This document shows positions 15,415 through 22,494 of a stretch of 38,084 bases of DNA, one piece after another. Below the pieces are notes generated by a model, which was not told the DNA's origin, made no database searches, and was given only the letters and a program-made list of their open reading frames with translations. Both the position numbers and the translations under genes were made by a program. Origin of the DNA: a virus; the IMG/VR virus record IMGVR_UViG_3300050821_001827, positions 1 to 38,084 of that record; one strand, written 5' to 3'. Position 1 is the stretch's first letter. Every line of letters begins with the position of its first letter.

Positions 15415-15878
15415 AGCTTCTCCGCCATTTTCTTTACCAGATCGAGCGCAATCGCATCTACGGCCGCCTGGACTGAGACAGGGACTTTGCTCGGGTTTGC
15501 AATCGATCCGGTATGGAAGTTCCGGCTCTCAATTCCGAAGTGCTCGCGGTAGGAGGGGTCCCGCTGTTTGGTCAAGAACATGAGCAGGTTATCGGAGCCC
15601 TTCATGGCCCGGATGTAACCCGTCATCTTGAGGTTGTCGGTGGTGCGCTCATAGGCATCGATGACTGCGTTATCAAACTCGGGATCTTCTTTGCGCCAGC
15701 GAGCGATGGTGTCGTAACTCAGTCCGATCTTGTGGGCCGACCAGTACATGGCCCCGCCTTGTTCATACCATCGAATGAATTCGGCTTTCTTTTCTGTCTT
15801 TTCTATGGCCGCTTGAAACGCCTTAACGTTTCGTTTTGGATGTCGACTTTTAGGTTTCTTCGTCGGAGAATTACTCAT
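15411..15878 (-). CDS. Terminase small subunit
   Basis: A 155-aa protein. The N-terminal 20 residues are basic (KKPKSRHPKRNVK). A helix-turn-helix follows (EFIRWYEQGG ... KIGLSYDTIARWRKEDPEF), then GSDNLLMFLTKQRDPSYREH. The last phrase is the typical 'S..L..FLLK...P..Y..' signature of small terminase or DNA-packaging adaptors. It recognises the packaging site and recruits the large subunit encoded about 270 bp downstream. The ATG overlaps the end of a frameshifted small frame by 4 bp. Confidence 0.75.
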   Translation of the reverse strand: MSNSPTKKPKSRHPKRNVKAFQAAIEKTEKKAEFIRWYEQGGAMYWSAHKIGLSYDTIARWRKEDPEFDNAVIDAYERTTDNLKMTGYIRAMKGSDNLLMFLTKQRDPSYREHFGIESRNFHTGSIANPSKVPVSVQAAVDAIALDLVKKMAEKL

Positions 15879-16019
15879 AAGTCAAAATCAGCCCAGCGGA
15901 GCTGAAGCTCGAGGACTCCGCCGGGTGAGGTTTCAGGGAGGAAACCAAGGGGTTTGATAAGCATCGGAATGCCATCAAGATACCCCACTCGGAGAAGCTT
16001 TGCAAGAGTCGATTTTCAT
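15875..16019 (-). pseudogene. Frameshifted or recoded small gene before the small terminase
   Basis: The ATG at 16019 overlaps the previous stop (ATGA), but its frame stops after 13 codons. In another frame the same stretch reads as convincing protein: LRVGYLDGIPMLIKPLGFLP, then GGVLELQLRWADFDL. That frame ends by an ATGA overlap with the TerS start. Removing one base near 16007 would join MKID to LAKLLRVGYLDG and give about 47 residues. It may be a real frameshift, a sequencing indel, a +1 recoding event, or a gene starting at GTG 15988. The good frame is also in frame with the upstream 52-aa gene across its TGA. Confidence 0.4.
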
Positions 16020-16174
16020 TTCTCGTCGATGGAAGGATCTAACAGGGGATGATGGATATGGGCTTCGACATGCTTGAGCCATGCGGTGGTGGTCATGGCT
16101 TTCCAGCGGAAGGCAATAGGGCAGCCTGGGCACCACCAGAGAAACAGCGGATCTACACCATACACCTTTCTCAT
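16016..16174 (-). CDS. Small C2H2-like zinc-finger protein
   Basis: A 52-aa frame starting MRKVYGVDPLFLWWCPGCPI with AAAGGA upstream. The cysteines of WCPGCP and the histidines of WLKHVEAHIHH suggest a C-x2-C ... H-x4-H zinc finger. It lies directly after the RusA gene. Its TGA is followed in frame by 46 further sense codons, discussed as an oddity. Function unknown. Confidence 0.55.
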   Translation of the reverse strand: MRKVYGVDPLFLWWCPGCPIAFRWKAMTTTAWLKHVEAHIHHPLLDPSIDEK

Positions 16175-16181
16175 GAGTCCT

Positions 16182-16565
16182 TTACTTCCACTCCTTGCCG
16201 GAGACTTCGGTCAGCGTCACTTCCACGCGCGGGTTTTGTTTGTCCAGAAGAATTTCATGCTTTGAATCAAGCACCCATTTCTGGTTGTCGTTTTTGATCC
16301 GGTGCATATGCTTGAGCGCATCCATCACGTATTTTTCTGCGGAGCGGATGTTATCGCGGTCGCGCCGTTTGTCCTTTTCAAACCAGCGGAATAAGACCGT
16401 GACGGGCTTCGTAAAGACTGGGACACCGCCCGCGATCACGCAAACGCTGATTGTTCGCATCTGCTTATTTTTGAAGCCCTGCCCGATGAACCATGCGCGG
16501 TTGCAAGCCGCGATGTACTCATTGAGGGATGGGAGGCGTCCCGGGATGATGAAGGTGTGTTTCAT
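16182..16565 (-). CDS. rusA: RusA-like Holliday junction resolvase
   Basis: A 127-aa protein. It starts MKHTFIIPGRLPSLNEYIAA, the standard RusA opening (I.G.P...N). Its core has FEKDKRRDRDNIRSAEKYVM, with the paired aspartates of the RusA active site, then MDALKHMH and IKNDNQKW for the third acidic position. The length is close to that of E. coli RusA (120 aa). It cleaves four-way junctions made during recombination, matching the RecT/exonuclease pair in the same early block, and may clear branches before packaging. The ATG overlaps the preceding stop by 4 bp. Confidence 0.85.
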   Translation of the reverse strand: MKHTFIIPGRLPSLNEYIAACNRAWFIGQGFKNKQMRTISVCVIAGGVPVFTKPVTVLFRWFEKDKRRDRDNIRSAEKYVMDALKHMHRIKNDNQKWVLDSKHEILLDKQNPRVEVTLTEVSGKEWK

Positions 16566-16732
16566 GAAGCGACCTCGACGCTTTTTTTGATCGCCATATC
16601 CGAAAACCGGTGACCGCAACACCTGCAAACTAAGATCAGATCCTTCGGCACGATTTGACAGTCGGTATGGCCTTCATAATAAAAACACCAACCGCAACGA
16701 GCCCAGCCCCGTTTTTGTTCTATGGCGTTCAT
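16562..16732 (-). CDS. Small zinc-ribbon protein
   Basis: A 56-aa protein, ATGA-coupled to both neighbours. It has ARCGWCFYYEGHTDC and LVCRCCGHRFSDMA, i.e. two CxxC knuckles about 24 residues apart, the usual layout of a rubredoxin-like zinc ribbon. Function unknown. It lies just ahead of rusA. Confidence 0.6.
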   Translation of the reverse strand: MNAIEQKRGWARCGWCFYYEGHTDCQIVPKDLILVCRCCGHRFSDMAIKKSVEVAS

Positions 16733-16977
16733 GCGTACCTGAACTTGGGATCCTGCCAATCGCCTTTAAAGCGTGCTGGCATTTTGTGGGGTTCGCAGGG
16801 GACTGATCGATACCGGGTGTCATGCGGAACCAAGCGCAGCTCGGGACACCCATCGCATCCGCGAATCCTACCGCGGATGACGATGATGGATCCCTGTCCG
16901 GCCTGCTTCTCGAAATAGCCGATGCCATCCTTGGCGATTTCTTTCCAGCGATGTCTATGCCAGGTCCACCATTTCAT
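16729..16977 (-). CDS. Small hypothetical protein (Trp/His-rich N-terminus)
   Basis: An 82-aa protein with 4-bp overlaps at both ends. It starts MKWWTWHRHRWKEIAKDGIG and continues with beta-like IIVIRGRIRGCDGCPELRLV and CEPHKMPARFKGDWQDP. A C-D-G-C pair plus a later Cys and His could bind a metal. The family is not recognised. It is tightly linked to the Cas4-like nuclease upstream. Confidence 0.55.
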   Translation of the reverse strand: MKWWTWHRHRWKEIAKDGIGYFEKQAGQGSIIVIRGRIRGCDGCPELRLVPHDTRYRSVPCEPHKMPARFKGDWQDPKFRYA

Positions 16978-17648
16978 TTTCGATAATTCCTTTTCGCTAC
17001 ATAAGCGCAGTAATTGCATTCGGGATTTGCTTCAGGCTCTGGCTCCTGCAAGCAATCAAGCGCGAGTTCAATAACAGCGAGTGCTCGATCTGGTTCTGTT
17101 TTGAATTTGACGGTTTCAAAATCAAATCCCAGTACGCCTTCTTTCACCACTGGCCATGAGTATGTGAAGTAAGCCTCGCCTGTTGTTTTGAGCCCTTGCG
17201 CGTTAAGCAAGAGTTCGTACATATCGGCCTGCAGTGAATTGTAGGCGAGCGTGTATTCCTGCCAATCACGTTTTTTCCCATTCGATTTAAAATCCCAAGG
17301 CGAGACGCTGCAGTCTTGCCATTGGATTAAATCATCGACTTGTCCCCAAATGAGCGCCTTATGGTTTCCAGCTTTGACTGTGGCCTGGAATGTTCGCCAA
17401 CTCATAAACTTCGCCACCATCGCTCGATCAGGGTGTGGCCGCGACAATGGAAAGTCCTGAAGATAGGGCGTCGGATGCCCTGTTTCGACTGCCCAATTCG
17501 AGACTTGCTTCATACCATCATCGATGCCGTTCATGATCGATGCCATGATGCCTTCTGGTCGCTTGAGCTTTGCGTTCATCTGAAGCCACCAGCACTTTGG
17601 ACAACTCTTGAAAATATCCAATGACGACTTCGATAATCCAATTGTCAT
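16974..17648 (-). CDS. PD-(D/E)XK nuclease, Cas4/RecB-like
   Basis: A 224-aa protein. The N-terminus TIGLSKSSLDIFKSCPKCWW is the usual 'LS.S.L..F..CP..ww' opening of PDDEXK_1/RecB-like nucleases. The catalytic region shows GQVDDLIQW, then WDFKSNGKK (D-x-K), then YNSLQADMYELLL (Q..MY). Near the C-terminus cysteines in ALDCLQ and PECNYCAYV, together with the N-terminal cysteine, could hold an iron-sulphur cluster as in Cas4 and AddB. There is no CRISPR array nearby, so a DNA-end processing role in phage recombination or replication is more likely. Confidence 0.75.
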   Translation of the reverse strand: MTIGLSKSSLDIFKSCPKCWWLQMNAKLKRPEGIMASIMNGIDDGMKQVSNWAVETGHPTPYLQDFPLSRPHPDRAMVAKFMSWRTFQATVKAGNHKALIWGQVDDLIQWQDCSVSPWDFKSNGKKRDWQEYTLAYNSLQADMYELLLNAQGLKTTGEAYFTYSWPVVKEGVLGFDFETVKFKTEPDRALAVIELALDCLQEPEPEANPECNYCAYVAKRNYRK

Positions 17649-17800
17649 AATATGGCCCCCCATGTGGCGACATCATCGGTCGGAATATCCGCGACGATAT
17701 CCCCTTCCGCTGTTTTCAATAACAACCGATCCGCCACAACGATGCCCTGGGCGGCGGCCACGTGCTCCACAACACTTCCGTCTTTGAATGTCACTCGCAT
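17645..17800 (-). CDS. 51-aa hypothetical protein
   Basis: The frame starts MRVTFKDGSVVEHVAAAQGI one base after the previous stop and ends in a 4-bp overlap with the nuclease ATG. The sequence is a small beta-rich domain with VVADRLLLKTAEGDIVADIP, like a short barrel. It is fully consistent with the compact gene chain but belongs to no family I recognise. Confidence 0.6.
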   Translation of the reverse strand: MRVTFKDGSVVEHVAAAQGIVVADRLLLKTAEGDIVADIPTDDVATWGAIL

Positions 17801-17801
17801 G

Positions 17802-18089
17802 TTAAGCCTCCGACCGTTTGGTATGCCGCAGTTTTTCCTGCGTTTCGATGACCGTAAACGTGTGTTTAAAACCGTATTCGTCGGTATAAGACAGCACGCG
17901 CTGGCCGCTCTTTTTCATCGCCTGCACGACTTTCTCGGCCTGCTGCACAAGCATGGCTTTTTTGGCCTCGATATCGTTCTGAATGTCGGCGTATCGATCG
18001 GCCTCCGTGGCGGCTTGTGTTCTGGGAACCTCCAGCAATGGGGCCTGGGTGTTCACTCTGTTTGATTCTGCTTTCTTTCCTCTGACCAT
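17802..18089 (-). CDS. Hypothetical protein with helical middle
   Basis: A 95-aa protein. The chosen ATG (MVRGKKAESNRVNTQAPLLE) has a strong GGGAGG site 7 bp upstream, better than an ATG eight codons earlier. A basic N-terminus is followed by a long helix (IEAKKAMLVQQAEKVVQAMK) and a short beta part (SYTDEYGFKHTFTVIETQEK). It overlaps the previous small gene by 37 bp. Function unknown. Confidence 0.6.
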   Translation of the reverse strand: MVRGKKAESNRVNTQAPLLEVPRTQAATEADRYADIQNDIEAKKAMLVQQAEKVVQAMKKSGQRVLSYTDEYGFKHTFTVIETQEKLRHTKRSEA

Positions 18090-18223
18090 TTTATTTCCTC
18101 CCGGTTTTTGCATTTGTGATCGTTACAATTGTGACAGAAAAATATATTGCATGGATGGCATTGCCACCAGGAAACGGCGCCACATTTTTCACAGGCCAGA
18201 GTATCTAAATTTCTTTTATTCAC
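18053..18223 (-). CDS. Cys/His-rich microprotein, GTG start
   Basis: A 56-aa frame whose GTG overlaps the ABA-sandwich stop (GTGA). It contains ACEKCGAVSWWQCHPCNIFF followed by CHNCNDHKC, i.e. four C-x2-C-type pairs that could hold two zinc ions in a B-box or ZPR1-like knuckle. The tail is polar and charged. Overlap with the next gene is 37 bp. It is one of many tiny zinc proteins in this early block. Confidence 0.55.
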   Translation of the reverse strand: MNKRNLDTLACEKCGAVSWWQCHPCNIFFCHNCNDHKCKNREEIKWSEERKQNQTE

Positions 18224-18597
18224 GGCAATTTCAAAAACGCTAAACAGATCGCCATGGGAGCGGTAGCGGCATCGGCGCTTATGGATGGCCCATGGTCGGG
18301 ATTTTGCATACCCAAATACCTTTGAATTTGAACCGAGACGCTCTCAGTGGCATGCCAATAAATCGAAATCGTGTGAAGTTCATCCGCATGAAGAAATTCC
18401 ACAATCTCCCACGCCGCCGCGATGGAATGGCAGTAATCCGGAATGCCACCAACCCTGATCCCCTCCGGTGTAATCCATTCTTGAAACTCTGCGTCAGAAA
18501 TTCCGGCAGGCCCCTCATATCGCATAGTAGCCCTGAAGGTTCCTAGATTCCATCCCAGCTTCCGCGCCACCGCTTCGTTGATTTCTTGATCCGTCAT
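18220..18597 (-). CDS. Phage ABA sandwich domain protein
   Basis: A 125-aa protein that starts MTDQEINEAVARKLGW, then has IPDYCHSIAAAWEIVEFLHA and ends with ADAATAPMAICLAFLKLP. This is the hallmark of the phage ABA sandwich family (N-terminal 'INE.VA.kLGw', PDY...I.AAW...E, C-terminal 'A.TAP.AICLA.Lk'). The ATG overlaps the preceding stop by 4 bp. The biochemical role of the family is not known to me. It is common among early phage genes. Confidence 0.75.
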   Translation of the reverse strand: MTDQEINEAVARKLGWNLGTFRATMRYEGPAGISDAEFQEWITPEGIRVGGIPDYCHSIAAAWEIVEFLHADELHTISIYWHATESVSVQIQRYLGMQNPDHGPSISADAATAPMAICLAFLKLP

Positions 18598-18995
18598 GCT
18601 AAATCCGCTCTCTCTTTTTCGTTCACCGGCAGAAATCCTTTGGGCATTTCCATGTTCTGAAACGACCACGCGTCCCACTCCTGGATCTCCTGCTGGCGTG
18701 TCCGGCAACGGCACCATGGCTGGCCTTTCATATCGGAGCAATTTTCCTCATGGTTTTTTTCCTCTTGTGCATTTTTTGGCCAGAGAATATCACGCTCCCA
18801 GCCATAATAAATTCGATCTATTCTCATCGTTTCTTCAAGAAGAACGGGACTTGTTTTCAGGGAGAAAATCCTTGAAAGTTCTCCCGCCACCAGGTATCGG
18901 CCTTTGGGTAACTCGTTTTCGATCTTGTAGGCTTGCTGCTTCTGTTCTGGCGTTAACATGTGGATGACTATCGCTCGGGCTGTCATGGGATGCAT
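18594..18995 (-). CDS. Hypothetical protein overlapping the replication gene
   Basis: A 133-aa frame. The ATG at 18995 has AAGGAGG 6 bp upstream, much better than any later start, and this means a 161-bp overlap with the end of the replication gene in another frame. The text reads as normal protein (PEQKQQAYKIENELPKGRYL, RIDRIYYGWERDILWP) and ends PKGFLPVNEKERADLA. Cysteines in MKGQPWCRCRTRQQ could bind metal. If the long overlap were not used, translation could start at ATG 18827 (77 aa). No family recognised. Confidence 0.5.
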   Translation of the reverse strand: MHPMTARAIVIHMLTPEQKQQAYKIENELPKGRYLVAGELSRIFSLKTSPVLLEETMRIDRIYYGWERDILWPKNAQEEKNHEENCSDMKGQPWCRCRTRQQEIQEWDAWSFQNMEMPKGFLPVNEKERADLA

Positions 18996-19857
18996 TCGTC
19001 GCCTCCTTGGGCTTTCCGGTTCCGCAAAATTCACATGTGGATCTCTGGCATGGAAAGTTTTTAACACGTAACAAATGGATTTCTTTTTGTTCTTCCCACG
19101 TGAATGGTTTCTCAACTGGCATCGGTGGAAGTGGAGGCAATGCGGGAGTCTCTTGGCGGAACCCAGCCGATAGTTCCATGGTCCCGTTGAAATTTACGTA
19201 ATCCGCCCAGTTATTGAACCACGTAGAGCCCATCTTTGTGTACTGGATTTCCGTGTGGTTGATCCGGATCTGCCTGACATAATTCTCTAAAGCGTTCTGA
19301 ATATCCAGCCAATCTTTCATCGTGGTAACGCTGGCCTTGAAATGCTTTTCAGCCGCTTTTTTCCCTTCCCGCCTTGGGTATTTAGCCCAAATAATCTCAA
19401 AGGCCCCTTTTGGGGGGCCGGGTGGGGTTATGGTTTGGTTGGGTTCGGTTAACTTCGGTTGGGTTGGGTTGGGTTCTGCCGCGCCTTGGTTGTCTGTTGG
19501 TTGACATATGGTTGCCGCTTGGTTGCGAGGTGAAGGACAGTCTGATGATTTCACCCTGTCTTTACGCAGTATTTGCCACTTTTCCCATTTTGGATGTTGG
19601 AGGTACTCAACTCCATCAACCTGATAAAGTGTGAATAATCCGCGCTTGGTGAGCTCGCCCCTCATTTTGGTCATTGATGCATCATCAAAAAGGTCAAACG
19701 GAAAGATGGCGGCCCGGAGATATTTGGGGTGAGCACGCATGCGTCCTTCATCATCCGCATTTACGATGGTGCCAATATAAAGCAGGCGAACGACTGGCTC
19801 GCAATCCCCTAATTCGATGTTTCGGAAGAGTTCAGAGTTGATCATGCGTCTAGTCAT
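18835..19857 (-). CDS. Replication initiation/replisome organiser protein
   Basis: A 340-aa protein. The N-terminal winged-helix part has SELFRNIELGDCEPVVRLLY and NADDEGRMRAHPKYLRAAIF, typical of phage replisome organisers. A Pro/Thr/Asn-rich linker of about 30 residues follows (NPTQPKLTEPNQTITPPG). The C-terminal domain has IIWAKYPRREGKKAAEKHF and STWFNNWADYVNF, as in phage O-like and helicase-loader-binding proteins. A CQRSTCEFC cluster lies further on. It would bind the origin and recruit host helicase, since none is encoded here. The ATG lies right after a T7 run, with AGGGG 9 bp upstream. Confidence 0.7.
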   Translation of the reverse strand: MTRRMINSELFRNIELGDCEPVVRLLYIGTIVNADDEGRMRAHPKYLRAAIFPFDLFDDASMTKMRGELTKRGLFTLYQVDGVEYLQHPKWEKWQILRKDRVKSSDCPSPRNQAATICQPTDNQGAAEPNPTQPKLTEPNQTITPPGPPKGAFEIIWAKYPRREGKKAAEKHFKASVTTMKDWLDIQNALENYVRQIRINHTEIQYTKMGSTWFNNWADYVNFNGTMELSAGFRQETPALPPLPPMPVEKPFTWEEQKEIHLLRVKNFPCQRSTCEFCGTGKPKEATNASHDSPSDSHPHVNARTEAASLQDRKRVTQRPIPGGGRTFKDFLPENKSRSS

Positions 19858-19962
19858 AAAAAAAGGCCCCTGGGCGTACTCCGTGTACTTGATACCCGCG
19901 AAGGTAGGTTCAGCGTTTCGGCCCGAGGGGCAAATGGTTTTATGGTGTTTCTCGCGGGTATC
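19858..19962 (-). promoter_or_regulatory. Structured leader, possible pseudoknot over the ribosome site
   Basis: A perfect 11-bp inverted repeat (19962-19952 GATACCCGCGA, 19901-19891 TCGCGGGTATC) encloses a 50-nt loop. GCCCCT in that loop (19931-19926) is complementary to AGGGGC (19871-19866) just before a T7 run and the ATG at 19857. The second pairing would cross the first, giving an H-type pseudoknot, and would cover the AGGGG ribosome binding site. A small GTAC/GTAC hairpin lies between. Alternatives are a terminator, an operator or part of the origin. The gap 19858-19996 holds no gene. Confidence 0.5.
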
Positions 19963-19996
19963 ATCGGCATGAGTGTGCTAAACATCTGTCAGTTTG

Positions 19997-21352
19997 TCAA
20001 ATCTTCTTGGCTTTTTTGCCCGTTAATTTTTCCCACCGTCGGATAATAACGGAAGCGTACACAGGATCCAGCTCGCATCCGAAGCACCGGCGCTCCGTGA
20101 CTTCGGCGCCGATCAGGGTGGTGCCCGAGCCCAGAAAGGGATCGTAAATAATGCCCCCCCCCTTGGTGCTGTTTTTAATCGCGCGCACGGCCAGCTCTAC
20201 CGGCTTCTGCGTAGGGTGTTCCGTTTTCGAGTCCCGGCCGACTTCCCAGACCGTTCCAGAGCTGTCAAGAGTCGAGAGTCTGAGCGTTTCTTCCACGCCA
20301 ATGCGCGCTGTACGCAGTTTTTTATTAGCTGGCGGTTTGGCCTGGATCCAGAGGCGGTTGCCTTTTCCGTCCTGGATGAGGATCCCGTTCCCGATGATGG
20401 TTGAGATATTACCTCGACGGTTCGTATTGACGCGCCACACAGTGGACTCTGCTGCATCTCCGTAAAATGCCGGTTTGCGATCTCCCTTGCTCGCATAGAA
20501 GCACGGCTCATGCGACCAGTGGTAGTCGGAGTATCCCATCGCAAATCCGCTTTTAGCCCAGATGAGGTATTGCCGCTCGACGATCCCCGCGGCGCGCATG
20601 GCATAGGCGAAGTCCTCGCGGGTTGAGGAGGCGTGCCAGATGTAGAAGGCGGCGGTATCGCTGGTAAAGCGAGTAGCGAGTTTGAAGGCGGGGGCAAGGA
20701 GATTGACCAGCGCATCGTCACGGAGGTCATCCCCTTTGATGATCGCATGCTTTCCGCTCCGCGCCTCGTAGCTGACTCCATACGGAGGATCCGTGAAACA
20801 AAGGTCTGCTCGGCTATGACCCATAAGGCGTTCAACATTTCGCGCGTCGGTGCAGGATCCAACAAGGAGACGGTGATCGCCACACGCCCAGAGATCTCCG
20901 ACTTTGGTGATCGGTTTCCCTGCTGGCGGGATTTCGTCCAAGTCTTTTTCTTCATTGTCTGTTTCCTCCCTGAGTTCGTTTAGTCGTAAATCGAGCCATC
21001 CTTCCGGGACGGCCGCCTGGATGTCCTCCAGGATTCCTTGCAGATCATCCGTAAATTCGCCGGAGACTGCGGGACTGTTGAGCGTGACGTTCAGCGCCTT
21101 TTCCTCGCCTGGCGGGAGATCCACTTCGATCACCTGCACGTCCGTCTCGCCTGCGGCCGCCAGGACCTTAAGGCGTTGATGGCCGCCCACCACGTTCCCG
21201 GTGCGCTTGTTCCAGATGATGTGCTGCACGAGTCCGAAGCGCTTGATCGATTCACCCAGGCCAGACAGTGCCTCTTTGGAGATCGTGCGCGGGTTGTAAT
21301 CCGCCGGGTGCAGGTCTTTGATCTTCATGGTTTTCGTTTTGTGCTGTAGCAT
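19997..21352 (-). CDS. ParB-domain DNA adenine N6-methyltransferase
   Basis: A 451-aa protein. The ATG at 21352 is preferred because AAGGAG lies 6-7 bp ahead. Residues about 9-110 form a ParB/Srx-like domain (IKDLHPADYNPRTISKEAL, GGHQRLKVLAAAG). The methyltransferase follows, with LCFTDPPYGVSYEA (DPPY, motif IV) and, near the end, IYDPFLGSGTTLIGAE plus CFGCELDPVYA (SAM-binding motif I). Motif IV before motif I is the beta class. It probably methylates adenine to protect phage DNA from restriction or mark it. An N4-cytosine-type enzyme is encoded just upstream, separated by 40 bp. Confidence 0.8.
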   Translation of the reverse strand: MLQHKTKTMKIKDLHPADYNPRTISKEALSGLGESIKRFGLVQHIIWNKRTGNVVGGHQRLKVLAAAGETDVQVIEVDLPPGEEKALNVTLNSPAVSGEFTDDLQGILEDIQAAVPEGWLDLRLNELREETDNEEKDLDEIPPAGKPITKVGDLWACGDHRLLVGSCTDARNVERLMGHSRADLCFTDPPYGVSYEARSGKHAIIKGDDLRDDALVNLLAPAFKLATRFTSDTAAFYIWHASSTREDFAYAMRAAGIVERQYLIWAKSGFAMGYSDYHWSHEPCFYASKGDRKPAFYGDAAESTVWRVNTNRRGNISTIIGNGILIQDGKGNRLWIQAKPPANKKLRTARIGVEETLRLSTLDSSGTVWEVGRDSKTEHPTQKPVELAVRAIKNSTKGGGIIYDPFLGSGTTLIGAEVTERRCFGCELDPVYASVIIRRWEKLTGKKAKKI

Positions 21353-21392
21353 TACATTCTCCTTGACCATTGTGGTGGTGCCACCGAAATGG

Positions 21393-22421
21393 TCATATGA
21401 ATTTCAGTTGTGCTTTCTCGCTGGCGATCCGGCGTTCGGCGATGGCCGCATAACCGGGATTGAGTTCGATGCCGAGAAAATGCCGGCTGTATTGGGCGGC
21501 CACGAGAGCGGTCGTCCCCGCACCCATGAAGGGATCCAAGACCACCCCGCCAAGCGGGGCCCCCGCCAAAATACAAGGCTTGATGAGCTCGGGCGGAAAC
21601 GTGGCGAAGTGGGCCTCTGAAAATGGACAAGTGGCAATCGTCCACACGCTCCGCTTATTCCGCATCCCAGAGCATTGCTCTGCCTTTTCCATCGCGTCCC
21701 ATCTGTCATTAAAACCGGCATGCCGGCGACCATGTCCACGCTGCTTGTCTCGATGATGGCGTGGGCCCCTTGCTTGTCCGCGATGTGCTGTTTGTCCTGG
21801 CGGAGCATAACCAGAATGAGCACGATCCATTCGTGCCATCGACACCTCAGAAGCCGGTTCTTTGATTGCATCATTGTCGTAGAAATAGCGTTCAGATTTT
21901 GACATCAAAAAAATGTATTCGTGCGCGGTCGATGGTCTGTCCGTTACGCTCTCTGGCATAGAATTGGGTTTTGACCATATGATGGTCTGCCTGGCATACC
22001 AGCCATCAGCTTGCAAGGCCTGCGCGACACGATGAGGCATGAACAATTGATTCTTTGCTTTTAGTAATACGTCCGAAAGTCGGTTATTGTCTATACCGGC
22101 TGCGGAGGCTCGATTGGTGGCCTGCTTATATCCGGTACGCGTTCCATGCCCTTGCCGTCCATTGGCATTAAAACTATCGCCGAGGGTCAGCCAGAGAGTT
22201 CCATCGGTGCGCAGCACGCGGCGAATTTGCCGAAAGACTTCGACCATCTTGGCCACGTATTCTTCAGGCGTCTTTTCGAGTCCGAGTTGGCCAGCCACTC
22301 CATAATCCCTCAAGCCCCAATACGGCGGCGAAGTCACGCAGGTTTGAATGAAGGCGTCGGGCCATGAGCGCAATACATCCAGACAATCCCCCACATAAAT
22401 GCGGTCGAGATCAGGAGTCAT
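21393..22421 (-). CDS. DNA methyltransferase, SPPY-type (probable N4-cytosine)
   Basis: A 342-aa protein when started at ATG 22421 (MTPDLDRIYVGDCLDVLRSW), which matches the usual family N-terminus. Earlier ATGs would add up to 23 unlike residues. TSPPYWGLRDYG at residues 30-41 is motif IV of the SPPY subclass. DPFMGAGTTALVAAQYSRHF followed by GIELNPGYAAIAERRI is motif I near the C-terminus. The 130 residues between motifs contain the target recognition part and an HRGQARGPRHHRDKQRGHG basic loop. It likely protects phage DNA from host restriction. No cognate endonuclease gene is adjacent. Confidence 0.75.
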   Translation of the reverse strand: MTPDLDRIYVGDCLDVLRSWPDAFIQTCVTSPPYWGLRDYGVAGQLGLEKTPEEYVAKMVEVFRQIRRVLRTDGTLWLTLGDSFNANGRQGHGTRTGYKQATNRASAAGIDNNRLSDVLLKAKNQLFMPHRVAQALQADGWYARQTIIWSKPNSMPESVTDRPSTAHEYIFLMSKSERYFYDNDAIKEPASEVSMARMDRAHSGYAPPGQTAHRGQARGPRHHRDKQRGHGRRHAGFNDRWDAMEKAEQCSGMRNKRSVWTIATCPFSEAHFATFPPELIKPCILAGAPLGGVVLDPFMGAGTTALVAAQYSRHFLGIELNPGYAAIAERRIASEKAQLKFI

Positions 22422-22494
22422 TTCTTTCGGCGCCTCCAAAAACACCAATGGACCCATCGTCCGCCCACCCATACGTCCCCGCGCCAGCAATGCA

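Noticed and set aside
14268-15476. Long open frame on the plus strand (about 400 codons)
   Set aside because: It lies antisense to the large terminase and its neighbours, starts inside that gene, and has the repetitive His/Val/Arg composition of a shadow frame. No plus-strand gene in the window has a ribosome site and family support.
16974-17648. Cas4-like nuclease as part of a phage-borne CRISPR system
   Set aside because: No repeat-spacer array or other cas gene anywhere in the window. Cas4-like nucleases are common in phages without CRISPR.
19972-20000. TTGACA at the end of the ParB-methyltransferase gene as a promoter for the replication gene
   Set aside because: No acceptable -10 hexamer 16-18 bp downstream (best CACACT). 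The hexamer overlaps the end of the coding region.
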